DNA of 21,773 nt from Monoraphidium neglectum (Eukaryota; Chlorophyta; Chlorophyceae; Sphaeropleales; Selenastraceae). The stretch spans positions 3,213 to 24,985 of the forward strand of contig NW_014013066.1 in NCBI RefSeq assembly GCF_000611645.1, in the 5' to 3' direction. This document shows, piece by piece, positions 12,196 to 21,773 of this stretch; the first letter of the stretch is position 1, and each line of letters opens with the position of its first letter. A model generated the notes under the pieces. It was not told where the DNA came from, did no database searches, and worked only from the letters and a program-made list of their open reading frames with translations. The position numbers and the translations under genes are program-made.

Positions 12196-12271
12196 TCTGC
12201 GCCAGGCCAACCAGCTGCTCCAAGCTGGTCCCGCCGTCAGTCAAGCTAGTCAGGAGCTCGGCGCTGGGGAC
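12196..12271 (-). pseudogene. relic of OPR/RAP exon 2 start (third copy fragment)
   Basis: After an acceptor-like TTTGCAG the minus strand reads VPSAELLTSLTDGGTSLEQL then VGLAQ, matching APSAELLTSWLNGATSLQQL of copy A and APSAKLLTSLINGATSLEQL of copy B. Homology ends after about 25 codons. No donor exon, intron homology, repeats or RAP domain are found nearby, so it is probably a fragment left by an older duplication or deletion. Confidence 0.7.
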
Positions 12272-12859
12272 CTGCAAATGGATCCTGAACAGAGGTGACG
12301 ATAGTGTCAGCGGATTCTGAGGGCTCATCGACATCCTCAAGTGTCCACAAGGTGACATGCGGAGGGAATCGAGTCTTCACTGACTTCCAACACCCGATGC
12401 AGCGGTTATGCAAGGCATAGCACCTTGCGCAGCAGAGTAGCTGGTGCACACAAGCCAGAAGCAGTTGTCAACACATCACCATCTCATGCACTACCATAAC
12501 AGACTAATGCTGCAGGCGAATGCGGGCATGACCGCGTCTTGCACACCGACCGCATTGCTGCGGCCCTGAGGCCCCACAGCACCCACTTGCCCCCGGAGCC
12601 CCCTGCCAGTGCCACACTTTGCTTATGTCTAGCCATGGCCCTGCTGCTTGTCCTGTGGCCAGAGGCCCACAGGGAGATTGTTTCTTACTTGGCCGGTGAG
12701 CGACCCACGTCGTGGCATAACACTCAGCATTGAAACATGGATCAGATCGTCATACAAGTAGCAGGCATGAAAACACACGCATAACAAAAGGGAGGATGCC
12801 AACTGCAACGCACTGCAACAAGCCTCTCGCCGGCCCCACAAGCAGGCAAGGCACTCGCC
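12272..12859. other. intergenic region, OPR relic to ACL4 3' end
   Basis: Downstream of the ACL4 stop on the minus strand and upstream of the OPR relic. No TGTAA on the minus strand within this stretch (nearest is at 12043-12047, about 810 nt past the ACL4 stop). A plus-strand open frame at 12539-12733 has no recognisable features. I see nothing else supported. Confidence 0.4.
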
Positions 12860-15800
12860 TCATGCCCCACCTCCCCCCACGCCCCCCTCAAGTGCACCCC
12901 TCGCCTCTGCGATCGCCGCTTTCAAATCCTCAAAAGCAGCCGCCACGTCGTCGCACGCCTCCTCGCCCTCCTCCGCCCTCCCCTTCTTGCCGCCCCCCCT
13001 GCCGCCCTTGTGGGCGCCGCCCCTCTGCTTCGCCAGCAGGCCTGCCCCATGGTCTGCCGCCTCCTGGGCCTCATCCAGCAGCCCGCCAGAGTAGTAGGCC
13101 AGGCCCAGCATGTGCCACACGTCGGGCACCGAGTCGTTCTCCGCTATCATCTCCTCCAAGACCTGGGTTTGCGTGCGGGCGGATTGCGGGTCGATTTCGA
13201 GGGCTGCCTGCTGCGGGTCGCGGAATCCAGACATGTCCAGGGGCGAGCATGCGAGCCAGGCAACGGCGAGGGATACAGGCAGAGTGCCGTCATCAGCCCA
13301 TGCAGACAGCGTGCCCCTGTGATTTGACGCACGGGGACTGTGGGATGCAAAAAGGGCGCGGACGTCGACCACATGCGGCGTGTGCTGTGCGTCACCGCTT
13401 GATCTGTGCCTGCCCGCTGCTCTGCAGCCCCACAAACACAGCCACCCCCGCCCCCGCCACCCACCTGCACGGCGGCGTCGGTTGATTCATCCAGCTCCAG
13501 CAGCAGCTTGGCGCACTCAAACCTGGCGTCGTGGTGCGCATGCAGGAGTACTTAGTGCCAAGAAAGATTCCAGGCTACAAACAACACTGTGAGACGGTGG
13601 ACACATGCGGTGCTCGGCAAATGCCAGGGGCCGGTCGTAATGCAGGCAATCAGCGCCATCCAGCCACCATTCAAAGTCTTCAATCACGGCCCTCGTCCCA
13701 AAAATTGGCAACCAAGCGTGTGCCGGTCGGATCTAGTCGGTCAAAGTCGTCACATCTGGGGCCAACTCCCACCTGAACTCGAAAGAAGGCAGGTCGTCTT
13801 CCTCGTCAGCATCCACCCAGTCACCACTGCCTGAGAGGTACAAGAGGGGGACCGGTGTTTTGGATCATGTACATCACGGCGTGAACAGGAGGGAGATATG
13901 ACCGCTGCCACGCGACATCCGTTGCACCAGGCCTGCTGCATGCCGGCTGCCACCCTCATGCACCCCTATAGCACACGAGCATGCCACCCTCTGGCTCCAC
14001 CCGTGACCCTCTGCTGTTCGCCCACCCTGTGTGGTTTGCTACGGAACTATCCTCCCCCCAAACGCGCGCTGAGGCCGCACTCCCCCTGCTCACCGCCCAT
14101 GTCGTCGTCGTCGCCACCCATGTCCTCCTCCCCAAGGTCCTCGCTCATCGTCCGAGGCTTGACGACCGCCGCCGCTGCGCCGTCACTGCCCCGCCGCCGC
14201 CGCCCGCCCTTGCCCTTGCCCGCTGCCGCCGCCGCCGCCACATCCCCCAACTCTTCATCACCATCGTCGTCACGCTCGGAACCCTCACCGCCCTCCTCGT
14301 CACCTTCCTCATCCAAATCCTCGTCCTCGTCGTCCTCCGACCGCTCAGGTTTGAACCAGAGGGCCATGCTCTCCCGCAGCAGCGCCAGCGCCTCGTCCTG
14401 GCGCCCCTGAGAGGCGCCGAGGGGCGAGTGGGAGAGGCCCGGGGTACAGGGGGTCGACGGACGGGGGCTGGATGGAAAACCAAGCGTGGATGAGTCCAGG
14501 CGGGCGCTCTCGCGGCACAGGGCTGTTTGTAAAGGTGATGTGTCTGCCTGCATGATGCAACTGGCATGCAACGCATGTCTTGATCCAACCGCCGGTCAGA
14601 CCTTACCTGCTCATAGCGCAGGCTGGCCAGCGCCTGCAGGGGCTCAGGGCTCGAAGCGTCCGCTGACCGGGCTCGTTGCAGCAATGACGCGACCTCCTCT
14701 GCCGCCTACAATGTGTCGTTTGGTCCCGGGCGCGGACATGTCAGTCTCTTGGAGGTGATTTGGCACAACCACTGTGCACAATGGATGCAGAAAAGCGGTG
14801 CTCAGCCAGCATGGCGCTTGCGGTACAGGGATGGCGGCAAAAGCCACCCACCTCCTCCAAGTTGCCAGCCGCCGCCATGGTCATCTCCGCCAGGCTGCAC
14901 AGCGCTGAGCACAGCTGCTGCTTCAGCTCCCCCGCTTCGCCGCCTGCGACGCCGCCGCCCTTGCGCCTGCCGCTGCCGGATGCGGCCGCTGCTGCCGCGG
15001 CGTCTGCTTGGGCCGACAGAACCTCCACGCCGCGGCGGGTGGCAGCGAGGCCCTCCTCTCCTTCCAGCAGCTGGTTGGGGCAGCAGCAGCAGCAGCAGTA
15101 GCAGCAGCAGCAGCAACGGATTTGATAGTGATCAGAGGCGCGTAGTGTGCCATTGGGCAGCACCTTAGATCTGCTCTGCATTGCACATTACACAGCGAAC
15201 ACCATGCATCCGTTGCTCATCCCACCCAAATGGCATTCCTGCCACCTGCAAGCACCCTCACTACACCCATGTGCCAGGATCTGGAACCACTGGCCTGACC
15301 CACCTGCCCGAGGTACATGTATTTTTCAAACCCTGCGTCCGGCGACAGCTCCACCGCTCGCCGCAGGACCTGGCCGTTGCAAGGGGAGAGGCGCAGGCAC
15401 CCATTTGCGGACGCCGTTGGCATACAGGGCAACAACCGCCAAGGCCCGGTATTGCTGCTACAGCTGCTGTGCTTGATGGCCAGGAGTCTGGCGCAGACAC
15501 CACTCTTCCTCGTGTACTCTCAAGACAAGCCGCACTTTTCCATGCAAAGGTGGGCGGCCACCCCTCCTCTGCATGACGTCATCAGTGGGGCAACAGGTGC
15601 TGCGGGGCGGCCAGTTCCTGTGTTGCCCGCAGGCAGCGCAGCAGCGCGGTGCTGGGTGGGTGGCGCCCACCATGACGGCGTCGTCCGCGCGCCCTGTCTC
15701 TGCGAGCAGCGAGCCGTAAGCATCCAGAGCCTCAACGTTCTCGGGCTCCCGCGCGGCCGCCTCCGACAGGCACTGGCGAGGGTGTGCGGGGCAGGCGGCG

Positions 15801-16201
15801 CACGCGTTTGGGGCGGGGCGTCACGCCATGCAGCAGGGCTCGTCTTCTCCAGGCGATGCAGCGGTGCAGCGCTTTGCATGCAACCCCCTTCGGCGGCTGG
15901 AACCATATTTTTCCAGTACAGGAAGAAATCTTTGCCCAAGTCGGTCGTTTGAGGATGGCAGTTACAGCAATGATTTAGTTGCGCCCACCTGCAGGGCCAA
16001 GTCGTAATCATCATAACCTAGAGCCTGCTGCGCCCTCTCGATTAGCTGCGCCGCGCTCGCGCCGCTGCCCCCGCCGCTCCCGGCCGCCTTCTTTGCCCGC
16101 TGCTTCTTGGCCGCCACCGCTTGCTGCCTTCTGCTGCCGCCGGCTGCGGCGGCAGCGGCGGCGGGGGCGCTCGCCTTGATACCAGAGCGCTGCTTCGGCA
16201 T
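12860..16201 (-). CDS. ACL4: TPR protein, probable ribosomal protein L4 assembly chaperone (ACL4-like), nine exons
   Basis: In yeast, Acl4 binds newly made ribosomal protein uL4 and escorts it to pre-60S particles. Exons (minus): 15989-16201, 15671-15772, 15304-15369, 14852-15070, 14607-14705, 14094-14406, 13773-13830, 13465-13522, 12860-13162. All introns are GT-AG and phases match; the product is about 476 residues. Features in order: basic N-terminus (MPKQRSGIKASAP) with an Ala-rich and a KKQRAKK segment; TPR units (QQALGYDDYDLALQ joined to CLSEAAAREPENVEALDAYG, then VLRRAVELSPDAGFEKYMYL); ALCSLAEMTM and SPEPLQALASLRYEQ; EALALLRESMALWFKP; a long acidic Asp/Glu insert with an RRRR patch; DLPSFEFR joined to FECAKLLLELDES; VPDVWHMLGLAYYSGGLLDE; and a Gly-rich tail. 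This order, especially LPSFEFR-F-AKLLLEL and the VWHMLGLAYYSGG block, is the ACL4 family pattern. Intron 4 uses a TAG acceptor. Confidence 0.85.
15081..15115 (-). repeat. CTG/CAG triplet repeat acting as pyrimidine tract of ACL4 intron 3
   Basis: On the minus strand (CTG)n with one CTA interruption, followed by CCCCAACCAG and the exon LLEGEEG. It lies inside the intron, upstream of the acceptor, so it is not translated in the spliced model although its frame is open. Confidence 0.7.
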
Positions 16202-17019
16202 GGCGACGGCGTCCCCACTCGCGATTTCCTGCTGCTTTATGGAGCGGCGGCAGAGCCGCTCAACGCTCCGGCCGCTGATGGTCGGGGCCGCGGCGTCGTG
16301 GTGTAGGTCACTGGCGCGGGCGGCACTGGCGGCTGCCGAGCAGAGCAGAAACGCGCCACAGCGGAGGGCAGCCGGTCGCAAATGAGTCCAAGCGGATATG
16401 ACGTGACAAAGCCTACTATTGTATAGAGCGGATCTGGAGCACGCCCCTTTGCGCGCAGCGAACTTGCGTGCTGCACGCACTGAGGTGCCGGTATAAGCGA
16501 GTGTCACGCGCTCTAGAAAAAGTCTGTATTACATAAACACGAAAAACAAGACAATGCAGCCGTACGTTGATATGTTATAGAAAGGTGCCAGATCAACCAG
16601 CTCTACATCCCCTTGCAGACAGGCTTTCTTTGCTGGCGGGATTCGGTGAACCAGCTTCATATAAAAGCTTTTAGAAACCTCCCTGTACGAGGTGGTGGTG
16701 CGTCGCGCAGGCACGGCCCGTGGCTTGGCAGCACAGCGGCATTGTTGGGCGGCGCTGCTGCACCAGCGGTCGCCTGAACCCGTTTGCGCCGTGCGCGCCG
16801 CCACACAGCACAGCTAGGCGCGTTTGGCGTAACTGACACTGCGCTGTAGCCAGTCCAACAGGCACAGTGCTGGGAGCACCCCTTGCGGAGGCAACGCAGG
16901 GCACACCAACAGCACCAGCAGCAACAGCAAGGGTTGAGGCAGCAGCATCGGTGGTACCAGCAGCAACAGCAGCGGCAGAAGCCGCGCCGGCCGCAGCAGC
17001 AGTGGCAGCGGCAGCAGCC
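16202..17019. promoter_or_regulatory. divergent promoter region (ACL4 / uncharacterised gene)
   Basis: 818 bp between divergent start codons. The middle is AT-richer than the flanks and contains a good TATA box facing right (16660-16667). The last 120 bp before the plus-strand ATG are rich in CAG/GCA triplets and probably form the 5' UTR. Confidence 0.5.
16660..16667 (+). promoter_or_regulatory. TATA box of the uncharacterised plus-strand gene
   Basis: TATAAAAG on the plus strand, 353 bp upstream of the ATG at 17020, in an AT-rich patch of GC-rich DNA. It would give a 5' UTR of about 320 nt. Expression data are not available, so the assignment rests on sequence and position. Confidence 0.45.
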
Positions 17020-20000
17020 ATGCCCGGCCAGCCGGACTTGGTAGAGCTGCTGGCGCGGGAGCCCGGCTTCGCCGGCGCAGTGGGAGCGCGCAGCGCACGC
17101 GACGCGGCGGCGGCCGCCCTGGCGGTGATACGGGTGAGGAGGGCGCTGAAGCAGGGCGGGCGTCGCGGCTGCGCATGTCCTGCTGCTGCTGTGGTGGACG
17201 CGGACGGAATCCACTGGCATCCAAACACACCTGTGTGCCACGATCCCCTTACCCTTTAAGCACATACTGAAGTATGTGAAATTGTAGAGCACAGTGTTGG
17301 TGGGTCAACATTCTGCAAGGTACATGGAGCCTTCAACATGGAGCCTTCGAAGCAGTGCGCCCCAACCCGCCCTCGTCCGTCCCCTCACAACAACTGCGTG
17401 CGCCGCCGCCCGCCCCTCGCGCCGCCCGCAGAGCAACTGGCGCATCTTCGGCCCCGGCCTGCGGCCCGCCAATGCGCCGCCGCCGATCTCCCTGGGGCAC
17501 CCACACCCCCACTCCCACCACGCGCACCACCCCCACCACACACACGAACCGAGCGGCCCTGGTGCGGCCGCGCGGCGGCCGAGCGACTCAGGCGCCGCCA
17601 CCGCAGCAGCAGGGGCGGCAGCAGCGCCGGCGGCGGCGCCCGCAGCGCCGGGTTTGGGGCCAAGCAGCGGCACGCCGGCGCAGGCGGGGGGCGTCGGTTT
17701 GGCACGGCAGGCAGGGCGGCCGGTGGAGAGGCAGCAGTCTGTGTTTAGAGGTGAGCACCGCTCTACTGCAGACTTCTGTTATCGCCACAAGTCGTCGTTG
17801 TCTGGTCAGGGAGCATGCCACGGATTGAAGGTTGAGCGGAACCAGCAGCAGTCTGAGAAAGGTTGGATGCCCAGGGTCTGCTGCACGGTCCTGCCGCTCC
17901 GCGTCGCTCCCTGCCTGCCTACCCTGCAAGGGGCCCCTCGCCCGCCCGCGCCGCCCCTCCCCGGCCCTTCACCGTGCGTCCAGCGCGGGGCCCCCTGAAG
18001 CTGAAGGACTTTATCAAGCTGATGCGGAAGGAGCTGGCCGCGACAGAGGAGCAGGTGCAGCATGGGGTCGCCTTATGGGGCGGCGCTGGCGCCCACAACC
18101 CTCAGCCTCGGTCAATCCATGTTTGTTGTGTATGCGCAAGTAGTCATGCTGCTGGGGCATGTGAAGTGTGGGCATGCTGGTGAGGAGCGCCGTCCTGCGG
18201 GAAAGAGGGAGGGAGGGCAATGGTGGTGCAGCCAGCCCAGGGGCGTCCAGGCACTGCGGGCTGTCGCAGGGCGCGGAGCGCGCTGCGGCAGCCAAATAGT
18301 ACCAACACGTGTGCGTCAGGGCCCCCCGACGGCGTCACGAGAGCTCAGAGTATGCGTGGCGCGTGCCCAATCCCCTCCGCCAGGTGCCATGGAGCCTGGT
18401 CGAGAACCGGTGGCGGGCGCAGCGCAAGAACTGGCAGCGGCGCGTGCGGCAGGCGGACACCATCCAGGTGGGACCGCAGCGCGCGGGGTCCTCAGATGCG
18501 ACGCGATAGGCATCCACATGCCGCCTAGATGGACCCACAGGCTTCGGCGCTGTGATTTTTTGGTGTGCGTTGCCGTGGTCCCGCGGCGGGCGAGGCGGGC
18601 TGAGTAGCGGCGCCACTGCGCGTGGCCGCCAGCTGTTTTGGGGGTGGTGCCATTTTGGGCGGCAATCCAACGATCCCCAACGTGCAGACCTGGAAATTCG
18701 GTGCCTTCTCTGCAGCACAGATCACCACCTGATCACTCCCGTCCTCACATCCGCTCCCTCCCGCCAGGGCTTGGCTGGCTGCATCTGGGAGCTGCACGGC
18801 ACCCTGCGCACCGACAAGGCGGCCGGACTCTTCGCGTCCGGCGGCCAGTGGGAGCGGTCGCTGCTGCAGGTGCGCGCGTGCGCGGGGGCCCCGCGTCACG
18901 CTGCTCTCCTCAATGCTGCGTGCCACCGGTACGCGCTGCTGCTGCACGGTGCGAATGGATTACGCACACTGGTTTTCTTAACGCCTTCTTTCCATCCCAA
19001 TGTTCCTGGTGCCAGGTGGTGAACGGCCTAGGCAACCAGCTGCAGCTGCAGACGGTGTGGGAGGAGATGAGGGGCCTGCTGCAGGTGCGCACCGCCGCTC
19101 GGGCCAGCGCGGTTGGGGTCCAACGAAGGACGCCCGCGCGACAGCGGTGCGGCCACTGTGCCAGGTGGCAGCGCAGCACTCAAGGGAACATCATCGCGCA
19201 CCTGGCGAAGGGGTGCTGTGCATGAACCATCACGTGCCTTGCCCTCGGACCCCCTTCCGTGGCTGCCCTGCTCCTGGAGCATGCGGCCCTCTCCCTCCCC
19301 CCGAGGGGCCCCTGGCGCATGAGCGTTACGCCTGCATCCCGCCCTGCCCCCCTCATGGCGTGCGCCCAACCAACCACACTTCCCAGTCGTGGTTGGAGAA
19401 GCAGCAGCTGCCGGGAAGCTCCGCGTCCCTGGACAAGGCCTCCTACGCTCAGGTGTGGCCGGCACCCGCCGCTGCGCATGTCACCGCTTGGGCCAGTCTG
19501 TGCCCCGCTGATGTGTTGACCGCGCCCAGCCCCCCAGCCGCAGCATAATCCTCTTCACCGCGGCTCGGCACCGCGGCCGACACGCAGCGTCAAACTTTGC
19601 GGCCCCTCGATCGCAGCTGCGCCCTGCGCTGCCCTGATGATCCAACCTCATCCGCGGCCTGCTCTTCCTATTTGACATGCGTGCACTTACACGCGTGCGC
19701 CCGCGAGCGCAGGCCGTGCGCACCTTCAACGTGCTGCAGGAGGCGGCCGTGAGGGGACCAGAGTACTTGGACCAGGCGCGAGGGGGAGGGGGTGTCAAAA
19801 TAACAGCGTCGCTCGCCACCATTGCACGGGGAGGGGGGGCGCCTGCACAGCGAACAGGACTGCGCGCCGTCGCGTTGAGCTGTTGCCCAGGGCGTCGGTT
19901 GCGCACCGGGCGATGGGATGCGACCACCGTGGCGTTGAGGAGCGTCGCGCGAGGTGCTGGCTGGGTCGCAGGCCGCCCACGAGTGGGGCCAGTGACGGCA

Positions 20001-20424
20001 TGCTGCCTTTCTCAAGACGCCTGCGGCCGATCTCGCAATCTGTCGATCGCGCGCCCTCCACCCCGCCGCCTCGCTAACACCTTCTCCCCCAAAACCCTTC
20101 CTCATCTCCTACACCCCCTAAACCCCAGGTCCCCCTGGACCAGATCCTGGGCAGCCAGAGGGAGCTGCAGGCGCTGCAGGCCATCATCCTCAGGGAGCAC
20201 GCCGCCATGCAGGTGGCGGCCAGGGTCGGCCTGAAGATACCTGCTCTGATTAGACCCGATCTGATCTGGTAGCATGCCTGCTGCTCAATGTGGTGTAGAT
20301 TATAGAGCAAGGGCGAGGCACGAAAGCCTCCCGGGCCAGTGCCGTGCTGAACGCTGGTGCCGCCGGCCCCCCTCGTGCGCAGGCGCGGCTCCAGGAGACC
20401 GCGACTGGCGGGGAGAGCGGCGGC

Positions 20425-20461
<37 letters not shown>

Positions 20462-20786
20462 GCGCTGCTGCGATGCTCACAGACCCAGGTGCGGTGCGCC
20501 CTCAGCTGCGGTGGCCTCACAGCTGTTGCCCCCCATCTTGCAGCATGGCTCAAGCCCCTCTTCTCAGGGTCACCCCTTGCAATGGATCTACTCCGCGCCG
20601 CCGTCCATCAAGCCTCCCCCAACCGCTTGCCCAAACCCTCTCTCTCCGAGCCGCGCAGCCGCCGCCCCCGACGGTCTGCTGGCAACCATCGGGAAGCTGC
20701 CCGGCGTGAGGGGCGCCGACGACGATGATGTCGACACCGATGGTGACGTGTGCAGCGAGGCCACAGACATGGACGACTCAGAGTGA
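17020..20786 (+). CDS. uncharacterised protein, eleven exons; His-rich and Ala-rich regions, acidic C-terminus
   Basis: Exons: 17020-17133, 17429-17750, 17984-18054, 18384-18467, 18768-18869, 19016-19084, 19387-19452, 19713-19748, 20129-20212, 20383-20493, 20544-20786 (TGA). Nearly all junctions are phase 0 GT-AG. About 430 residues. Visible: MPGQPDLVELLAREPG; SNWRIFGPGLRPANAPPP; a His-rich run (GHPHPHSHHAHHPHHTH); a long Ala/Gly/Pro stretch; LKLKDFIKLMRKELAATEEQ; a Trp/Arg-rich block (VPWSLVENRWRAQRKNWQRR); IWELHGTLRTDKAAGLF; helical, Gln/Leu-rich segments; QRELQALQAIILREHAAMQ; polyGly; then PLQWIYSAPPSIKPPP and an acidic end (DDDDVDTDGD). I do not recognise the family. The Trp/Arg block faintly recalls the WSD/WHIM motif of DDT-type chromatin factors, a weak guess. 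Exon 8 may instead run on through EYLDQ with a GC donor; the exon 10/11 junction could use either of two acceptors (20543 or 20567). Confidence 0.7.
20419..20463 (+). repeat. GGC repeat / 15-residue polyglycine
   Basis: Fifteen Gly codons, nearly all GGC with two GGT, inside exon 10 of the uncharacterised gene. The opposite strand reads as polyPro or polyAla and is not a gene. Confidence 0.85.
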
Positions 20787-21773
20787 TTTCACGCACGCAT
20801 GGACCGGGCGCGGGCCTGCGGCGCCGTTGCTTGTGCCATCCTGGGGCCGGCGGCTGCTGGGCTGCAACCCCTGCCGCCCCGTAGCCGTCAAAGCGGTTGC
20901 CAGGTGTCGGCCCGGCAGTCCCTCAAACAAGCAAACCCCTCCCTCCGAGCGCTTAATTCAAGGGTGGTCAAATCTGCAAGTGTCTTGAGCTGAACGTGCA
21001 CCAGACCGCTCACCGCTTGAGGCCGTGCGGGCAGCGGCTGGCTTTGCTGCTCCTCCTTGAACTGGGTGGCGCCCGCCACGGCGTTGTTTGCAGCAGGCTG
21101 CCCGTCATGCCCGCATCATGACGAGCTGGCAGCGACGCCTGGACCCCCCCCTCCCCCGTGAGAGCCGACCCCCGGTGTGGCCCGGGCGCATGGTGCGGGC
21201 GCGTGTGATCCGCATGCAATCAGCTTGCAATCGCGCGCTTGATGAGTGGGCGCCACGGCCTGCAGCAGGTGCTCATGCACCAAAGCAGCACCTGCGTGAC
21301 AGTGCACCTGCAAGATTGATGCGGCACCCTGTGTAACGGCCACGCCAACACGCGCGCTGCCCAGAGGTTGCGAGCGATTCTGGGCCCCTCCAACAAGGTC
21401 TCCCTGCAATAGACGCGCGACGAAAGGCTGTGGCAACTCGGCTCCCACTTGAGGGGTAGCAGTGTCGTGGCAAGTGGCAGCGCGTGCTTGGACACGTCGA
21501 GCGTTCGGGCAGCGTCATGGCTGGACGCGTTGGCATGCAGGTAAGAGGGGCAAGCAAGCGGCACTGCGGAGTGTCGCGCGAGGTGAGGCAGTCTGGGGCA
21601 GGGCCCGCCCTCTCACGCTGCCTATGGGGCCAGTCACAGCTGCGGCACCATCACCCTAGCGGGCGGCGGAGGTGACAGCTGCCCGTCACGGCGCCAAAAA
21701 CTCCATGACTAGTCACAGGCTGGGGATCGTGGGCTTGGGGATGTGGATCCGCAGACCCCGTCGATCAGCAGCT
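20787..21773. other. 3' region of the uncharacterised gene and unassigned right end
   Basis: The first part is the 3' UTR of the preceding gene, up to a TGTAA at 21332-21336. From about 21360 to the right edge no exon with recognisable protein content is seen. An ATG at 21517 followed after eight codons by CAG|GTAAGA has the shape of a short first exon, but there is no supporting downstream exon in the window. Confidence 0.45.
21332..21336 (+). terminator. TGTAA polyadenylation signal of the uncharacterised gene
   Basis: TGTAA on the plus strand, 546 nt after the stop codon at 20784-20786; the first such signal in that direction. It implies a long 3' UTR. Confidence 0.5.

Noticed and set aside
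12539..12733. Plus-strand ORF with a hydrophobic stretch between OPR relic and ACL4
   Set aside because: Short, no recognisable motif, no splice partner; likely chance.
15785..15960. Possible additional ACL4 exon (frame with DFFLYWKN or HRLEK)
   Set aside because: Splicing LGYDDYDLALQ straight to CLSEAAAREPENVEALDAYG gives correct TPR spacing and phase 0; the extra frames break it.
21517..21540. Eight-codon first exon (MAGRVGMQ then GTAAGA)
   Set aside because: Shape is right for a first exon but no downstream exon, promoter element or homology is visible before the window ends.

Overview
The window is nuclear DNA of a GC-rich eukaryote, most likely a chlorophycean green alga. The support is: many short exons joined by GT-AG introns; long CAG runs in coding and non-coding DNA; a UGUAA poly(A) signal (the usual green-algal signal) downstream of three of the genes; and a chloroplast-type OPR/RAP protein gene. 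I see no bacterial features, tRNA, rRNA, CRISPR array or intact transposon. The organism call is an inference; no species marker is present.

Layout, left to right. (1) 1-3101, plus: the C-terminal five exons of arginyl-tRNA--protein transferase (ATE1), cut by the left edge, with three long polyglutamine tracts. (2) 3640-4692, minus: a complete four-exon UBL5/HUB1 gene (73 residues), convergent with ATE1. (3) 5553-6868, plus: a four-exon Lys-rich and Arg/Ser-rich SR-like protein, head to head with UBL5. (4) 7040-11520, minus: an OPR/RAP-type organelle RNA-binding protein gene with nine 38-residue repeats and a RAP domain, followed immediately by a decaying tandem copy of itself (8285 down to about 7040); a further exon relic of the family lies at 12196-12271. 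(5) 12860-16201, minus: a nine-exon TPR protein matching the ribosomal-protein-L4 assembly chaperone ACL4. (6) 17020-20786, plus: an eleven-exon protein I do not recognise, divergent from ACL4. (7) 20787-21773: its 3' region and unassigned DNA.

The genes do not form a pathway or operon. Several are housekeeping: ATE1 (N-degron protein degradation), UBL5 and the SR-like protein (both probably connected with pre-mRNA splicing), ACL4 (ribosome assembly). The dynamic part is the OPR/RAP locus, where a 114-bp coding repeat array, a tandem gene duplication that preserved the intron, progressive decay of the second copy and a possible splice fusion of the two copies can all be read from the sequence. 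I built exon models by hand from reading frame, splice sites and protein-family conservation; every listed intron is GT-AG and keeps frame, except where noted.
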